35,448 nt of DNA, from NCBI GenBank assembly GCA_964424335.1, contig CAYRIY010000029.1, positions 1 through 35,448 on the forward strand, in the 5' to 3' direction. Of the stretch, positions 24,760 to 33,096 are shown piece after piece (position 1 is the stretch's first letter; each line of letters begins with the position of its first letter). A program made the translations under genes and the position numbers. The notes under the pieces are model-generated. The model was not told the origin of the DNA. It made no database searches and was given only the letters and a program-made list of their open reading frames with translations. Source of the DNA: CAYRIY01 sp964424335. Lineage in GTDB: Bacteria > Bacillota > Limnochordia > DTU080 > RSA5.

Positions 24760-25401
24760 TTGGACACTTTGTTTGGTTGGTTGCCTGCGGGGATTCAAGC
24801 GATCCTCGTCTGGTTGACGGCGATAACGGGAAGCGCGGGGATCGGCATCATCTTGCTCACGCTCTTGATTCGCGGCGCCCTTTACCCGCTGACCAAGAAG
24901 CAGACTCAGTCGATGATTGCCATGCGTGAGCTGCAGCCAAAGCTCAAAGCTTTACAGGAGAAGTACAAGAACAAGCCCGAAGAGTACCAAAAGCGCATGT
25001 TGGAGCTGTACAAGGCCGAAGGCGTCAACCCGCTCGGCGGCTGCCTGCCGCTCCTAGTTCAGTTGCCCTTTTTGTACGCGCTCTTTTACGTCCTTCGTAC
25101 GTACGGATTTGAGGGGTCGGATCCCAATTTCCTCATCTGGAACTTGACGCAAAACGACCCATACTACATCCTTCCGATTCTTTCAGGAGTCACGACCTAC
25201 CTGCAGTCGATGTTGACCGTCACCGATCCTTCGCAGAAGGTCATCATGTACATTATGCCGGTCTTCATCACCGTGATTTCGGTGGGCTTTCCGGCTGGAC
25301 TCGTCCTTTACTGGGTGACGAGCAACGTCTTTTCCATCGGCCAGCAATACTTGCTAACACGGGGAACGCCCAATGCCAAGGGAGGGGCGAGCGCTAAATG
25401 A
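24760..25401 (+). CDS. yidC: Membrane protein insertase YidC/OxaA (SpoIIIJ-type)
   Basis: Inserts and folds membrane proteins, alone or with the Sec translocon. It is 213 residues with about five membrane segments. Core motifs include GSAGIGIILLTLLIRGALYPLTKKQTQSM (the conserved Arg in the groove), the cytoplasmic helical hairpin MRELQPKLKALQEKYKNKPEEYQKRMLELYK, and NPLGGCLPLLVQLPFLYALFYVLR. No lipobox signal is present, whereas Bacillus SpoIIIJ is usually a lipoprotein. Start TTG 24760 is preceded by GGAGG at seven bases. It overlaps jag by 4 bases. Confidence 0.96.
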   Translation: MDTLFGWLPAGIQAILVWLTAITGSAGIGIILLTLLIRGALYPLTKKQTQSMIAMRELQPKLKALQEKYKNKPEEYQKRMLELYKAEGVNPLGGCLPLLVQLPFLYALFYVLRTYGFEGSDPNFLIWNLTQNDPYYILPILSGVTTYLQSMLTVTDPSQKVIMYIMPVFITVISVGFPAGLVLYWVTSNVFSIGQQYLLTRGTPNAKGGASAK

Positions 25402-26030
25402 GGTCCGTTGAAAAGTCTGCAAAGACGGTTGAAGATGCGATACAAGAAGCGTTGACGGAGCTCTCCGCCTCGAGAGAGGACGTCGAGATCGAAGTACTCG
25501 ACGAAGGGACGAAGGGCCTGTTTGGCTTGCTCGGCGCCAAACAGGCCCGGGTTCGCGTCACGCTCGTCAATTCGATTGATTCCAAAGTCGAGCGTGCGAT
25601 CGAGTTTTTGCGCAAACTGATGGAGCACATGAACGTGGAAGCGGAGATCGAGTCGGAGAAGGGTGAGGACAACCTCGTTTACATTCACCTGCGGGGCCGG
25701 CGGATGGGCGTCGTCATCGGTCGAAGGGGCCAGACGCTCGACTCGATCCAGTACCTCGTAAACCTCGTTGCCAACCGCGAGGAAGGGCCAAGGGCTCGCA
25801 TCGTCTTGGATGCCGAAGGGTACAGGGACAAGCGTGCTCAAACGCTGCACGAGCTTGCGCACCGCTTGGCGGAGAAAGCAAAGTCGCAGCGCCGGAAGGC
25901 TTCGCTCGAGCCGATGAGCGCGCTCGAGCGCCGGATCGTCCACATGGCGCTCGCCGACGATGATGAAGTGGAGACGCACAGCGAGGGACAGGAACCGTAC
26001 CGCAGAGTGGTCATTGTTCCTAAGCGATAG
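25398..26030 (+). CDS. jag: RNA-binding protein Jag/KhpB
   Basis: RNA-binding protein of 210 residues. Jag_N: SVEKSAKTVEDAIQEALTEL and GTKGLFGLLGAKQARVRV. KH domain: LVYIHLRGRRMGVVIGRRGQTLDSIQYL with the GRRGQ loop. R3H domain: LEPMSALERRIVHMALADD. It is thought to act with KhpA in RNA metabolism and cell elongation and is always linked to yidC. The start ATG overlaps the yidC stop (ATGA). Confidence 0.96.
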   Translation: MRSVEKSAKTVEDAIQEALTELSASREDVEIEVLDEGTKGLFGLLGAKQARVRVTLVNSIDSKVERAIEFLRKLMEHMNVEAEIESEKGEDNLVYIHLRGRRMGVVIGRRGQTLDSIQYLVNLVANREEGPRARIVLDAEGYRDKRAQTLHELAHRLAEKAKSQRRKASLEPMSALERRIVHMALADDDEVETHSEGQEPYRRVVIVPKR

Positions 26031-26062
26031 TCTTCGATCAAACGATCAGGGGAGAACAATGC

Positions 26063-27451
26063 ATGGCGATCGATCAGCAAGATACGATCGCGGCAGTTGC
26101 CACGCCCCTTGGTGAGGGCGCCATTGCAATCATTCGGTTGAGCGGCCGCGACGCCGTGGCGATTGCCGACCGTGTCTTTCATGGCTCAAAAAGCCTGGCG
26201 GAGACGAGGTCGCACTCCTTGGCTCGCGGCCGCATTCGTTCCATGGACGGCGCCACGATCGACGACGTGCTCGTGGGTGTGATGCGAGGACCTCGCAGTT
26301 ACACCGGTGAGGATATCGTCGAGGTGAACTGCCACGGTGGAATGATCGTCGTCGAGACGGTGTATCGCCTGCTCATCTCGGCAGGAGCGAGGCCTGCGGA
26401 GCCCGGTGAGTTTACCAAGCGAGCGTTTTTGAACGGCCGACTCGATCTTGCGCAAGCTGAGGCCGTCATCGACGTGGTGCGCGCCAAGAGTCCAAAAGGG
26501 CTCGAAGTGGCCGCCAAGCAGCTCGAAGGCGAGCTTTCCGCCCGCATTCAGTCCGTTCGTTCCGAGATTCTCAATCTGCTTGCTCATTTGCAGGTCGTGA
26601 TCGACTACCCCGAAGAAGGCGTCGTTGAGCTCGATCCGCACGAGGTTCGGGCCCGTATCGAAAAGGCGCTGCGCGACGTGGAACGACTCCTCGAGGGCGC
26701 CCAGGCCGGCCGGGTGTACCGAGACGGGATTCGGACGGCCATCGTCGGCAGGCCAAATGTCGGCAAGTCGAGCATTCTCAATGCGCTGCTCGGGGAGGAC
26801 CGGGCGATCGTGACCGAGATTGCGGGCACGACTCGGGATACGATCGAAGAGCGCGCCGTCTTTTCGGGCATTCCCTTCGTTTTGTCGGACACGGCGGGTC
26901 TAAGGGAGACGGACGATCCCGTCGAGCGCATCGGCGTGGAACGGACCAAGGTAGCGGTAAAGGGCGCGGATTTGATCATCGTCGTCCTCGACGGCAGCGA
27001 ACCGCTCACCGCCGAGGATATCGAGGTGCTCCGGATCGTCGGGGAAGAGCCGGCTCACAAGATCGTCGCGGTGAACAAGTCGGACCAACCCATGCGGCTC
27101 TCGCTCGAGGCGCTCGCGCCATGGATCGGAAACGAAGAGACGATCAAGGTGAGCGCGCTCTCAAGGGAGGGCATCGAGGAACTTGCAGCCCGAGCAGCCG
27201 AGGCTGTAACGGGAAAAGCTATGGGCAGCCAGGACGCCGTGTTGGTGACGAGGGAGCGGCACCGGGCGGCGCTCCAGCGGGCATCCCATGCGCTCACGGA
27301 CGCACTGGGAACGCTCGATGCCGGCTACACGGCGGATGTGCTCGGGGTCGACCTCCAGGATGCGCTCGAGTCCCTCGGGCAGATTACAGGGGAGAGCGTC
27401 GGGGACGAAGTAGTCGCGGAGATCTTTGCCCAGTTCTGCGTCGGCAAGTAG
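26063..27451 (+). CDS. mnmE: tRNA modification GTPase MnmE
   Basis: GTPase that, with MnmG, installs the carboxymethylaminomethyl group at U34 of certain tRNAs. It is 462 residues. The N-terminal tetrahydrofolate-binding domain begins DTIAAVATPLGEGAIAIIRLSG; the helical part has GEFTKRAFLNGRLDLAQAEAV. The inserted G domain has GRPNVGKSSILNALLGEDRAIVTEIAGTTRD, DTAGLRET and NKSD. The C-terminus ends FCVGK (family FCIGK) with its active cysteine. Start ATG 26063 follows GGGGAG. A 207-bp gap separates it from mnmG. Confidence 0.98.
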   Translation: MAIDQQDTIAAVATPLGEGAIAIIRLSGRDAVAIADRVFHGSKSLAETRSHSLARGRIRSMDGATIDDVLVGVMRGPRSYTGEDIVEVNCHGGMIVVETVYRLLISAGARPAEPGEFTKRAFLNGRLDLAQAEAVIDVVRAKSPKGLEVAAKQLEGELSARIQSVRSEILNLLAHLQVVIDYPEEGVVELDPHEVRARIEKALRDVERLLEGAQAGRVYRDGIRTAIVGRPNVGKSSILNALLGEDRAIVTEIAGTTRDTIEERAVFSGIPFVLSDTAGLRETDDPVERIGVERTKVAVKGADLIIVVLDGSEPLTAEDIEVLRIVGEEPAHKIVAVNKSDQPMRLSLEALAPWIGNEETIKVSALSREGIEELAARAAEAVTGKAMGSQDAVLVTRERHRAALQRASHALTDALGTLDAGYTADVLGVDLQDALESLGQITGESVGDEVVAEIFAQFCVGK

Positions 27452-27547
27452 CATTTGTTGCCTTGGCGGCCGACCTTACGGAGTCGATGGCGTCAGGGAT
27501 CCTTGGTTTGGGCAAGCAGGCCGCTCCGCAGGGCGGTTGCGCTGGGT

Positions 27548-27592
27548 GTTTATGCTGTAGTAAACTTAGACGTCGCCGTTTACGCTGTATCA
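27548..27592. repeat. Pair of 15-bp direct repeats upstream of mnmG
   Basis: gtttatgctgtagta (27548-27562) and gtttacgctgtatca (27578-27592) match at 12 of 15 positions and are spaced 30 bp apart, about three helical turns. They lie in the mnmE-mnmG gap. They may be two binding sites for one regulator on the same DNA face. No clear sigma-A promoter overlaps them; a weak candidate is TTAGAC-16-TATCAT. Confidence 0.4.
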
Positions 27593-27658
27593 TTTGTAAT
27601 ACGTGGCGCACAGGCATTAGAATCGTTGGAGCACAGTTCGAATCGAGGTGATGATGAG

Positions 27659-29554
27659 GTGTCCGAATCTTTTGATGTCATCGTAGTGGGCGCGGGTCAC
27701 GCGGGGTGTGAAGCGGCGCTTGCGAGCGCGCGCATGGGGCGGCGGACCCTCATTCTCACGATGAGTGAGTCGAATATCGCATCCATGCCCTGCAATCCCT
27801 CGATCGGTGGGCCGGCAAAGGGCCACCTGGTGCGGGAGATCGATGCCTTGGGCGGGGTGATGGGCGAGAACATCGACGCGACGTGCATGCAGCTTAGAAC
27901 GTTGAACACTGGGAAAGGACCGGCGGTTCAGACGCTTCGGGCGCAAGCCGATCGGTTTGCTTACAGCCAGCGGATGCGAAAGGTGCTGGCGAGCCAGCCA
28001 AACCTCGAGCTCCGCACGGGTGTCGCCGGTCGCCTGATCCTAAGGGGCGGCGCCGTCGTCGGTGTGGAGACGACACGAGGCGAAGTGTACGGGGCTCGCG
28101 CTGTGATCTTGACGACCGGCACCTACTTGAACGCTCGGGTCCACATTGGGGAGGAGAACAAGCGCTCGGGCCCTCGGGGAGAGAAGACCACGGGTCGGCT
28201 TTCGGAGTGCTTGAAAGAGCTTGGCTTTGAGCTCGTGCGCTTTAAGACGGGAACGCCCCCGCGGGTCGACAAAGACTCGATCGAGTACGACCGGCTGGAG
28301 ATCCTCGAAGGAGACGTGAACCCGAAGGGCTTTTCCTTTATGGGCGGCGTCATCGATCGTCCTCAAGCTCCGTGCTGGGTGACGTACACCAACCCCGAGA
28401 CGCACGAGATCATCAACGCCAACCTACACCGTGCGGCGATGTACAGCGGCGCCATCACGGGACCGGGTCCGAGGTATTGCCCGTCGATCGAGGCTAAGCT
28501 CGTGATGTTCCCCGATAAGCAAAGGCATCAGGTTTTTGTCGAGCCGGAAGGGTGGACGGCGCCCGAGATGTACCTCAGCGGCGTCTCTACGAGCCTGCCA
28601 AAGGAGGTGCAGGAGTCGTTCCTTCGGACGATTCCAGGCCTCGAGCGCGCTCGCATCACCAAATACGGTTACGCTATCGAGTACGATTGCCTCACGCCTA
28701 CGCAAATCGAACGCTCGCTGATGACCAAGGGTGTTCCCGGCCTGTTCACTGCAGGCCAGATCAACGGCACCACGGGCTACGAGGAGGCGGCTGCGCAAGG
28801 GATCATCGCGGGCATCAACGCAGCGCGCTTCGTGACGGACGAGAGTCCGATCTTCCTCGATCGGTCTGAGGCGTATATCGGCGTGTTGATCGACGACCTC
28901 GTCACCAAGGGGACCAAGGAGCCGTATCGCATGATGACGAGCCGGGCGGAGTATCGGCTGCTCCTGCGGCACGACAATGCCGATCGGCGCCTCACGCCGC
29001 TTGGATATGAGCTGGGTTTGGTGACCGAGGAACGCATGCGCATGTTTGAAGATCGTTGGAACCGCATCGAGAATTGGATATCGCGGCTCGAGTCGAGGCG
29101 TCTTGGCGCAAACCCCGACGTGCAGCAAAAACTCGCAAGTCTCGGCACGCGGCCCCTGCGCGGCGGAGCGAGCCTGAGCCTTGCCGAGTTGCTCAAAAGG
29201 CCTGAGATCAGCCTGGCTGACCTTGCCCTTTTCGACGAAGACCTCGAGCATATGGACGACGACATCCGAAGCCAGGTCGAGATCGAGGTGAAGTACGAAG
29301 GGTACATCGCAAAGCAGGAGGCCCAGGTCGAGCGGTTTAAGCGCATGGAGGGCAAGAGCATACCGTCCTTTGTCAATTACGACGAAGTGCCGGGTCTCTC
29401 CCGCGAAGCGAGGGAGAAGCTCAAAGCGATTCGTCCGTCGTCGATCGGGCAAGCCGGTCGGATCTCCGGCGTGTCGCCTGCCGACGTGTCCGTGCTCCTC
29501 GTCTATCTGCACGGGAGGAGCCTCAGCGCGACGGGGACGACCGCTCATGCCTGA
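27659..29554 (+). CDS. mnmG: tRNA uridine 5-carboxymethylaminomethyl modification enzyme MnmG
   Basis: FAD-dependent partner of MnmE for U34 modification, 631 residues. N-terminal FAD motif: FDVIVVGAGHAGCEAALASARMG. Other signatures: NPSIGGPAKGHLVREIDALGG, CPSIEAKLVMFPDKQRHQVFVEPEG, GQINGTTGYEEAAAQG and MTSRAEYRLLLRHDNAD. The C-terminal helical domain ends VSPADVSVLLVYLHGR. Start GTG 27659 is set by GAGGTGAT six bases upstream; the frame stays open back to 27455, but that part is unlike the family. The stop overlaps rsmG by 8 bases. Confidence 0.97.
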   Translation: MSESFDVIVVGAGHAGCEAALASARMGRRTLILTMSESNIASMPCNPSIGGPAKGHLVREIDALGGVMGENIDATCMQLRTLNTGKGPAVQTLRAQADRFAYSQRMRKVLASQPNLELRTGVAGRLILRGGAVVGVETTRGEVYGARAVILTTGTYLNARVHIGEENKRSGPRGEKTTGRLSECLKELGFELVRFKTGTPPRVDKDSIEYDRLEILEGDVNPKGFSFMGGVIDRPQAPCWVTYTNPETHEIINANLHRAAMYSGAITGPGPRYCPSIEAKLVMFPDKQRHQVFVEPEGWTAPEMYLSGVSTSLPKEVQESFLRTIPGLERARITKYGYAIEYDCLTPTQIERSLMTKGVPGLFTAGQINGTTGYEEAAAQGIIAGINAARFVTDESPIFLDRSEAYIGVLIDDLVTKGTKEPYRMMTSRAEYRLLLRHDNADRRLTPLGYELGLVTEERMRMFEDRWNRIENWISRLESRRLGANPDVQQKLASLGTRPLRGGASLSLAELLKRPEISLADLALFDEDLEHMDDDIRSQVEIEVKYEGYIAKQEAQVERFKRMEGKSIPSFVNYDEVPGLSREAREKLKAIRPSSIGQAGRISGVSPADVSVLLVYLHGRSLSATGTTAHA

Positions 29555-30305
29555 AGACGAACGTATGTTTGATTCTGTATTCACCACGGCCTTGGAGCGC
29601 GGGTTGTCCCACGCTGAGTTCGCACCGCTCCAGGCCCTTGTGGATGATGCCGCCCTGAAGCGGCTTTCCAAGTTTGCTGCGCTCCTCGTGGCGGCCAATC
29701 GAGCGTCGAATTTGACGCGCATCACCGACCCTGCAGAGATGGCGGTCAAGCACGTCGTTGACTCCATGACGCCGCTCCTCGTCGGCGAATGGCCGGAAGG
29801 GGCGTCCGTCTGTGACGTGGGAACGGGAGGCGGTCTGCCGGGCCTCGTGCTTGCTTTGGTTCGGCCTGACCTTTCGGTCACCTTGGTCGATTCGGTTGCG
29901 AAAAAGTTGGCTGCGGTGGAGTCGATCGCTCAGGATCTTGGCGTGAACGCTCGGGTGGTGCACGGACGAGCGGAGGATCTTGGTCAAGACGCGAAACACC
30001 GCGAACGCTACGGTGTCGTCGTTGCGCGAGCCGTCGCTGCGCTGCCGGTCCTCGCCGAACTGTGCCTGCCTCTTGCCGCGGTCGGCGGTTGCTTTGTCGC
30101 TATGAAAGGCCGAGACTCCGAGTTGGACCAAGGGCGCTTTGCCATCAGCCAACTGGGCGGGGAGGTGCGTGAGTCAATTACGTTTACGTTGCCCGAAGGT
30201 CACGGGGAGCGCACGGTTCTCGCGATCGCCAAAGTTCGAAAGTGCCCCGCGGCATATCCCCGCCGGCCCGGATTGCCCGCCAAGCGTCCTTTGGTGGCTC
30301 CGTAG
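29547..30305 (+). CDS. rsmG: 16S rRNA (guanine527-N7)-methyltransferase RsmG
   Basis: Methylates G527 of 16S rRNA using SAM; loss gives low-level streptomycin resistance in other bacteria. It has 252 residues with the SAM-binding motif CDVGTGGGLPG (near 89-99), NLTRIT upstream, and a V-x-x-R-A-V-A-x-L-P-V-L segment. The C-terminus (KVRKCPAAYPRRPGLPAKRP) is family-like. Start ATG 29547 is chosen within the mnmG overlap; ATG 29565 is possible. A terminator lies 160 bp downstream. Confidence 0.95.
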   Translation: MPEDERMFDSVFTTALERGLSHAEFAPLQALVDDAALKRLSKFAALLVAANRASNLTRITDPAEMAVKHVVDSMTPLLVGEWPEGASVCDVGTGGGLPGLVLALVRPDLSVTLVDSVAKKLAAVESIAQDLGVNARVVHGRAEDLGQDAKHRERYGVVVARAVAALPVLAELCLPLAAVGGCFVAMKGRDSELDQGRFAISQLGGEVRESITFTLPEGHGERTVLAIAKVRKCPAAYPRRPGLPAKRPLVAP

Positions 30306-30463
30306 ACCTCACCTTGAACGCCACCCAGAGCGATACTTTAGGCGGTAGCGTTTCCCTTCGCGATTATCTCAAGTGTAATTCCCGTCTGTTAGATCATGCG
30401 CCGGGGCCCGCCGGTCTTTGGAATAAGAGGAAACGGTAAGAAACTCTCGAATCCAGGCTACAT

Positions 30464-30497
30464 GCCGTCTTGGAAGGCTACGTGACGGCCTTTTCTT
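30464..30497 (+). terminator. Intrinsic terminator after rsmG
   Basis: GCCGTC (30464-30469) pairs with GACGGC (30484-30489), followed by CTTTTCTT. A competing stem AAGGC/GCCTT lies inside. It is modest in strength. It would separate the mnmE-mnmG-rsmG transcript from the noc-par operon. Confidence 0.5.
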
Positions 30498-30544
30498 ACT
30501 ATTTTCAGGCGCCGAATACGCACTAGAATTGAGGTGTGTCCGCC

Positions 30545-31423
30545 GTGCGTCTTGGTGATATTTTGCGGTCGAAAGTGAAGGTCGAGGAGGGGAGTGTCGG
30601 TAAACACTCTTCCATTGCTTGGAAAGAGCATGTCCAGTCGCTCCCGATCAATCAAATTCGACCAAATCCCTTCCAACCGCGTCGTGAGTTTGATGAGGAG
30701 CAGCTTGCTGAGCTTGCAGCCTCGATTCGTGAGCACGGCGTCCTCCACCCTGTGGTGGTTCGACGAAAAGAGAATGGTTATGAGCTTGTTGTAGGTGAGC
30801 GGCGCCTGCGCGCATGCCAATCGCTTCAATGGGAGAGTATCCCTGCGATCGTTCGAGAGATGACGGATTCTGAGGTTGCGGAGATCGCCGTCATTGAGAA
30901 CATTCAGCGCGAGGGCCTTAGCTTTTTTGAGGAGGCGGAAAGTTACCGTCGTTTGATCGACGAGTTTGGCCTCACGCAAGATGAACTCGCGGAGAGACTG
31001 GGCAAGAGCCAGTCAGCGATCGCAAATAAGCTGCGCTTGCTTCGCTTTTCTCCTGAAATTCGAGCGAGGATTTCCCGGGAAATGCTCTCCGAGCGACACG
31101 CTCGTGCGCTGCTTCGGCTAAAGGACGATGCTGAGATCGAGCGTGCCTTGGACGCGGTGATCGCTCAAGGGATGAACGTTCGCCAGACTGAGGAATGGAT
31201 CACGAAGCGATTAAGCCCTGATGAAGGTCAAGGGAAAAAAAGGAAAACACAATCAGTAAAGGGCGTGTACGGAGATTACCGCCTATTGCTGAACAGTGTG
31301 CGAAAGATGGCGGAGCAGATGAAGTCGGGTGGCGCTCGGATCGAAGTGTTTGAAGAAGATGGCGACGAATTTGTAGAGATTCGAATACGTGTTCACCAAG
31401 CCCTCGAAAAGGGGGGGCGTTGA
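30545..31423 (+). CDS. noc: Nucleoid occlusion protein Noc
   Basis: ParB-like CTP-binding protein that coats DNA around Noc sites and blocks Z-ring formation over the nucleoid. It is 292 residues. N-terminal domain: NPFQPRREF, GVLHPVVVRR and the CTP motif GERRLRA; VIENIQREGLSFFEEAESYRRL follows, then helix-turn-helix GKSQSAIANKLRLL. Gln and Lys at the two specificity positions (S-Q-S, N-K-L) mark it as Noc; the neighbouring ParB has Arg there (K-R-S, N-R-L). The short N-terminus RLGDILRSKVK may be the membrane-targeting helix. Start GTG 30545 has GAGGTG eight bases upstream; GTG 30536 is too close to it. A perfect Noc site lies inside the gene at 31070. Confidence 0.95.
   Translation: MRLGDILRSKVKVEEGSVGKHSSIAWKEHVQSLPINQIRPNPFQPRREFDEEQLAELAASIREHGVLHPVVVRRKENGYELVVGERRLRACQSLQWESIPAIVREMTDSEVAEIAVIENIQREGLSFFEEAESYRRLIDEFGLTQDELAERLGKSQSAIANKLRLLRFSPEIRARISREMLSERHARALLRLKDDAEIERALDAVIAQGMNVRQTEEWITKRLSPDEGQGKKRKTQSVKGVYGDYRLLLNSVRKMAEQMKSGGARIEVFEEDGDEFVEIRIRVHQALEKGGR
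31070..31083. promoter_or_regulatory. Perfect Noc-binding site inside noc
   Basis: ATTTCCCGGGAAAT, a 14-bp palindrome identical to the Bacillus Noc-binding consensus. It encodes part of R-I-S-R-E-M within the helix-turn-helix region of noc. It mirrors the parS site found inside spo0J in Bacillus. Confidence 0.85.
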
Positions 31424-31424
31424 A

Positions 31425-32189
31425 TTGGGACGGGTCATCGCTGTTGTAAATCAAAAGGGCGGCGTGGGAAAGAGTACGACCGCAGTCAACCTGGGGGCCT
31501 ATCTTGCGACGCACGGCAAGAAGGTCCTGTTGGTCGATATTGATCCGCAAGGTAACGCTTCGAGCGGTGTTGGGGTTGAAAAGGGTGAGCTCGAGCGCTG
31601 CATGTACGATGTGTTGGTGGATCAAGTCGATATTTTTGGTATTATAAGGGAAACCGAAGTTGAAAATCTCGACGTGGCGCCTGCAAGCATTGCGCTTGCC
31701 GGTGCAGAGATCGAGCTGGTTCCCGTGATATCACGGGAGTATCGATTGAAACACGCGGTTGCCCCTGTTGTCGAGCGGTACGATTATATCCTGATCGACT
31801 CGCCTCCGTCCCTTGGTTTGCTTACCATCAATGGGTTAAGCGCCGCAGACGGTGTGATTGTCCCGATTCAATGTGAGTACTACGCCCTCGAAGGTCTAAG
31901 CCAATTGATGAATACCATTCGAATGGTACAGACACATCTCAACCCCTCGCTTCAGGTTGACGGTGTCGTCATGACGATGTACGACGCTAGAACCAACCTG
32001 TCGCAGCAGGTCATTGAGGATGTACGGGCGTTTTTTGGCAACCAAATCAGAGTTTACGAATCTGTAATACCCCGGAACGTACGCTTGAGCGAGGCTCCCA
32101 GTTTCGGTCAGCCGATCGTGCTATATGATGACAAGTCAAAGGGCGGGCAGGCCTATCGTCAGCTCGCCTTAGAGGTGATGGCGTCGTGA
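31425..32189 (+). CDS. parA: Chromosome-partitioning ATPase ParA (Soj)
   Basis: Deviant-Walker ATPase that binds DNA non-specifically and moves ParB-parS complexes; it also modulates DnaA in Bacillus. It is 254 residues. The P-loop VVNQKGGVGKSTTAVNLGAYL is followed by LLVDIDPQGNASSG and YDYILIDSPPSLGLLTINGLSAADGVIVPIQCEY. The signature lysine of ParA/Soj is present in the P-loop. Start TTG 31425 is chosen because the G-run (31411-31417) lies upstream at seven bases and the extension MFTKPSKRGGVE is not conserved. It begins 2 bases after the noc stop and overlaps parB by 4 bases. Confidence 0.95.
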   Translation: MGRVIAVVNQKGGVGKSTTAVNLGAYLATHGKKVLLVDIDPQGNASSGVGVEKGELERCMYDVLVDQVDIFGIIRETEVENLDVAPASIALAGAEIELVPVISREYRLKHAVAPVVERYDYILIDSPPSLGLLTINGLSAADGVIVPIQCEYYALEGLSQLMNTIRMVQTHLNPSLQVDGVVMTMYDARTNLSQQVIEDVRAFFGNQIRVYESVIPRNVRLSEAPSFGQPIVLYDDKSKGGQAYRQLALEVMAS

Positions 32190-33046
32190 GTCGTAAGGCA
32201 CTGGGGCGGGGACTTAAGGCCCTCATTCCCGAAGCGGAGGAGCAAGAGGGGCAAGTTCGACTAATACCGATCGATCAAGTGGATCGAAATGAAGAACAAC
32301 CCCGGAAATATTTCGATGAAGAGCAGTTAGATGAGCTTCGGGAGTCGATCGAGACCCATGGCGTCCTTGAACCGATCATTGTTAGGCCGGTGAAAGGCCG
32401 CTATGAAGTGGTGGTCGGCGAGAGGCGTTGGCGCGCTTCGCAATTAGCGGGTTTGAAAAGCATTCCTGCGGTAGTTCGATCGCTTAGCGACAAGGAGACG
32501 ATGGAGATCGCCCTTGTCGAAAACTTGCAGCGTGAGGATTTAAACCCCCTTGAAGAGGCTGAGGCGTATCGGCGGCTCATGGTTGAGTTTGACCTCACGC
32601 AGGAGGAAGTTGCCGCTCGCGTCGGTAAGAAGCGTTCAACGATCGCGAACCGGTTGCGCCTGCTCGAACTCGACGAAGAGATCCGGTTAGAGATTGAAAC
32701 GGGTCGACTGTCCGCGGGTCATGCAAAGGTCCTGCTTGGAGTTCCCGACAAAGCAATGAGAAGTAAGCTGGCACGTAGGGTGATCGAGGAAGGCCTTTCC
32801 GTTCGCGCTCTGGAGGAAGCAACGAAGGAGCAAGAGGCTGCTGTTGAAGGACAACCTCGTGCGACGAAGAGAAGTGCGCTCCGCGTCGACCCGTTGCTCC
32901 AAGACGTTGAGGATCGCCTGCAGCGATCGCTTGGTACGAAAGTTCGTGTCGTGCAAAACGGAAAGCGAGGGCGAATCGAGATCAGCTTCTACGGCCCCGA
33001 TGATATGGAGCGATTGATCGAGGTGTTGACCGGCGCCGACGATTAG
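32186..33046 (+). CDS. parB: Chromosome-partitioning protein ParB (Spo0J)
   Basis: CTP-dependent DNA clamp that loads at parS and spreads, recruiting SMC. It is 286 residues. Features: the N-terminal ParA-stimulating stretch RKALGRGLKALIPEA, NEEQPRKYFDEEQLDELRESI, the CTPase motif GERRWRA, VENLQREDLNPLEEAEAY, helix-turn-helix GKKRSTIANRLRLL with Arg at the ParB specificity positions, and a C-terminal dimerisation domain. Start GTG 32186 overlaps the parA stop. Three matching parS sites lie 1.5-2.1 kb downstream. Confidence 0.97.
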   Translation: MSRKALGRGLKALIPEAEEQEGQVRLIPIDQVDRNEEQPRKYFDEEQLDELRESIETHGVLEPIIVRPVKGRYEVVVGERRWRASQLAGLKSIPAVVRSLSDKETMEIALVENLQREDLNPLEEAEAYRRLMVEFDLTQEEVAARVGKKRSTIANRLRLLELDEEIRLEIETGRLSAGHAKVLLGVPDKAMRSKLARRVIEEGLSVRALEEATKEQEAAVEGQPRATKRSALRVDPLLQDVEDRLQRSLGTKVRVVQNGKRGRIEISFYGPDDMERLIEVLTGADD

Positions 33047-33096
33047 AGTAGCGAAAGGGCGACTCGTACGGTTGACGGTACGGAGGCGGCGGAAAC

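Noticed and set aside
27455..27658. 68-residue N-terminal extension of MnmG
   Set aside because: The family begins at FDVIVVGAG, and a good ribosome site sets GTG 27659; the extension has none.
28424..29881. 485-codon minus-strand frame opposite mnmG
   Set aside because: It is an antisense shadow of conserved mnmG and rsmG coding sequence in high-GC DNA.
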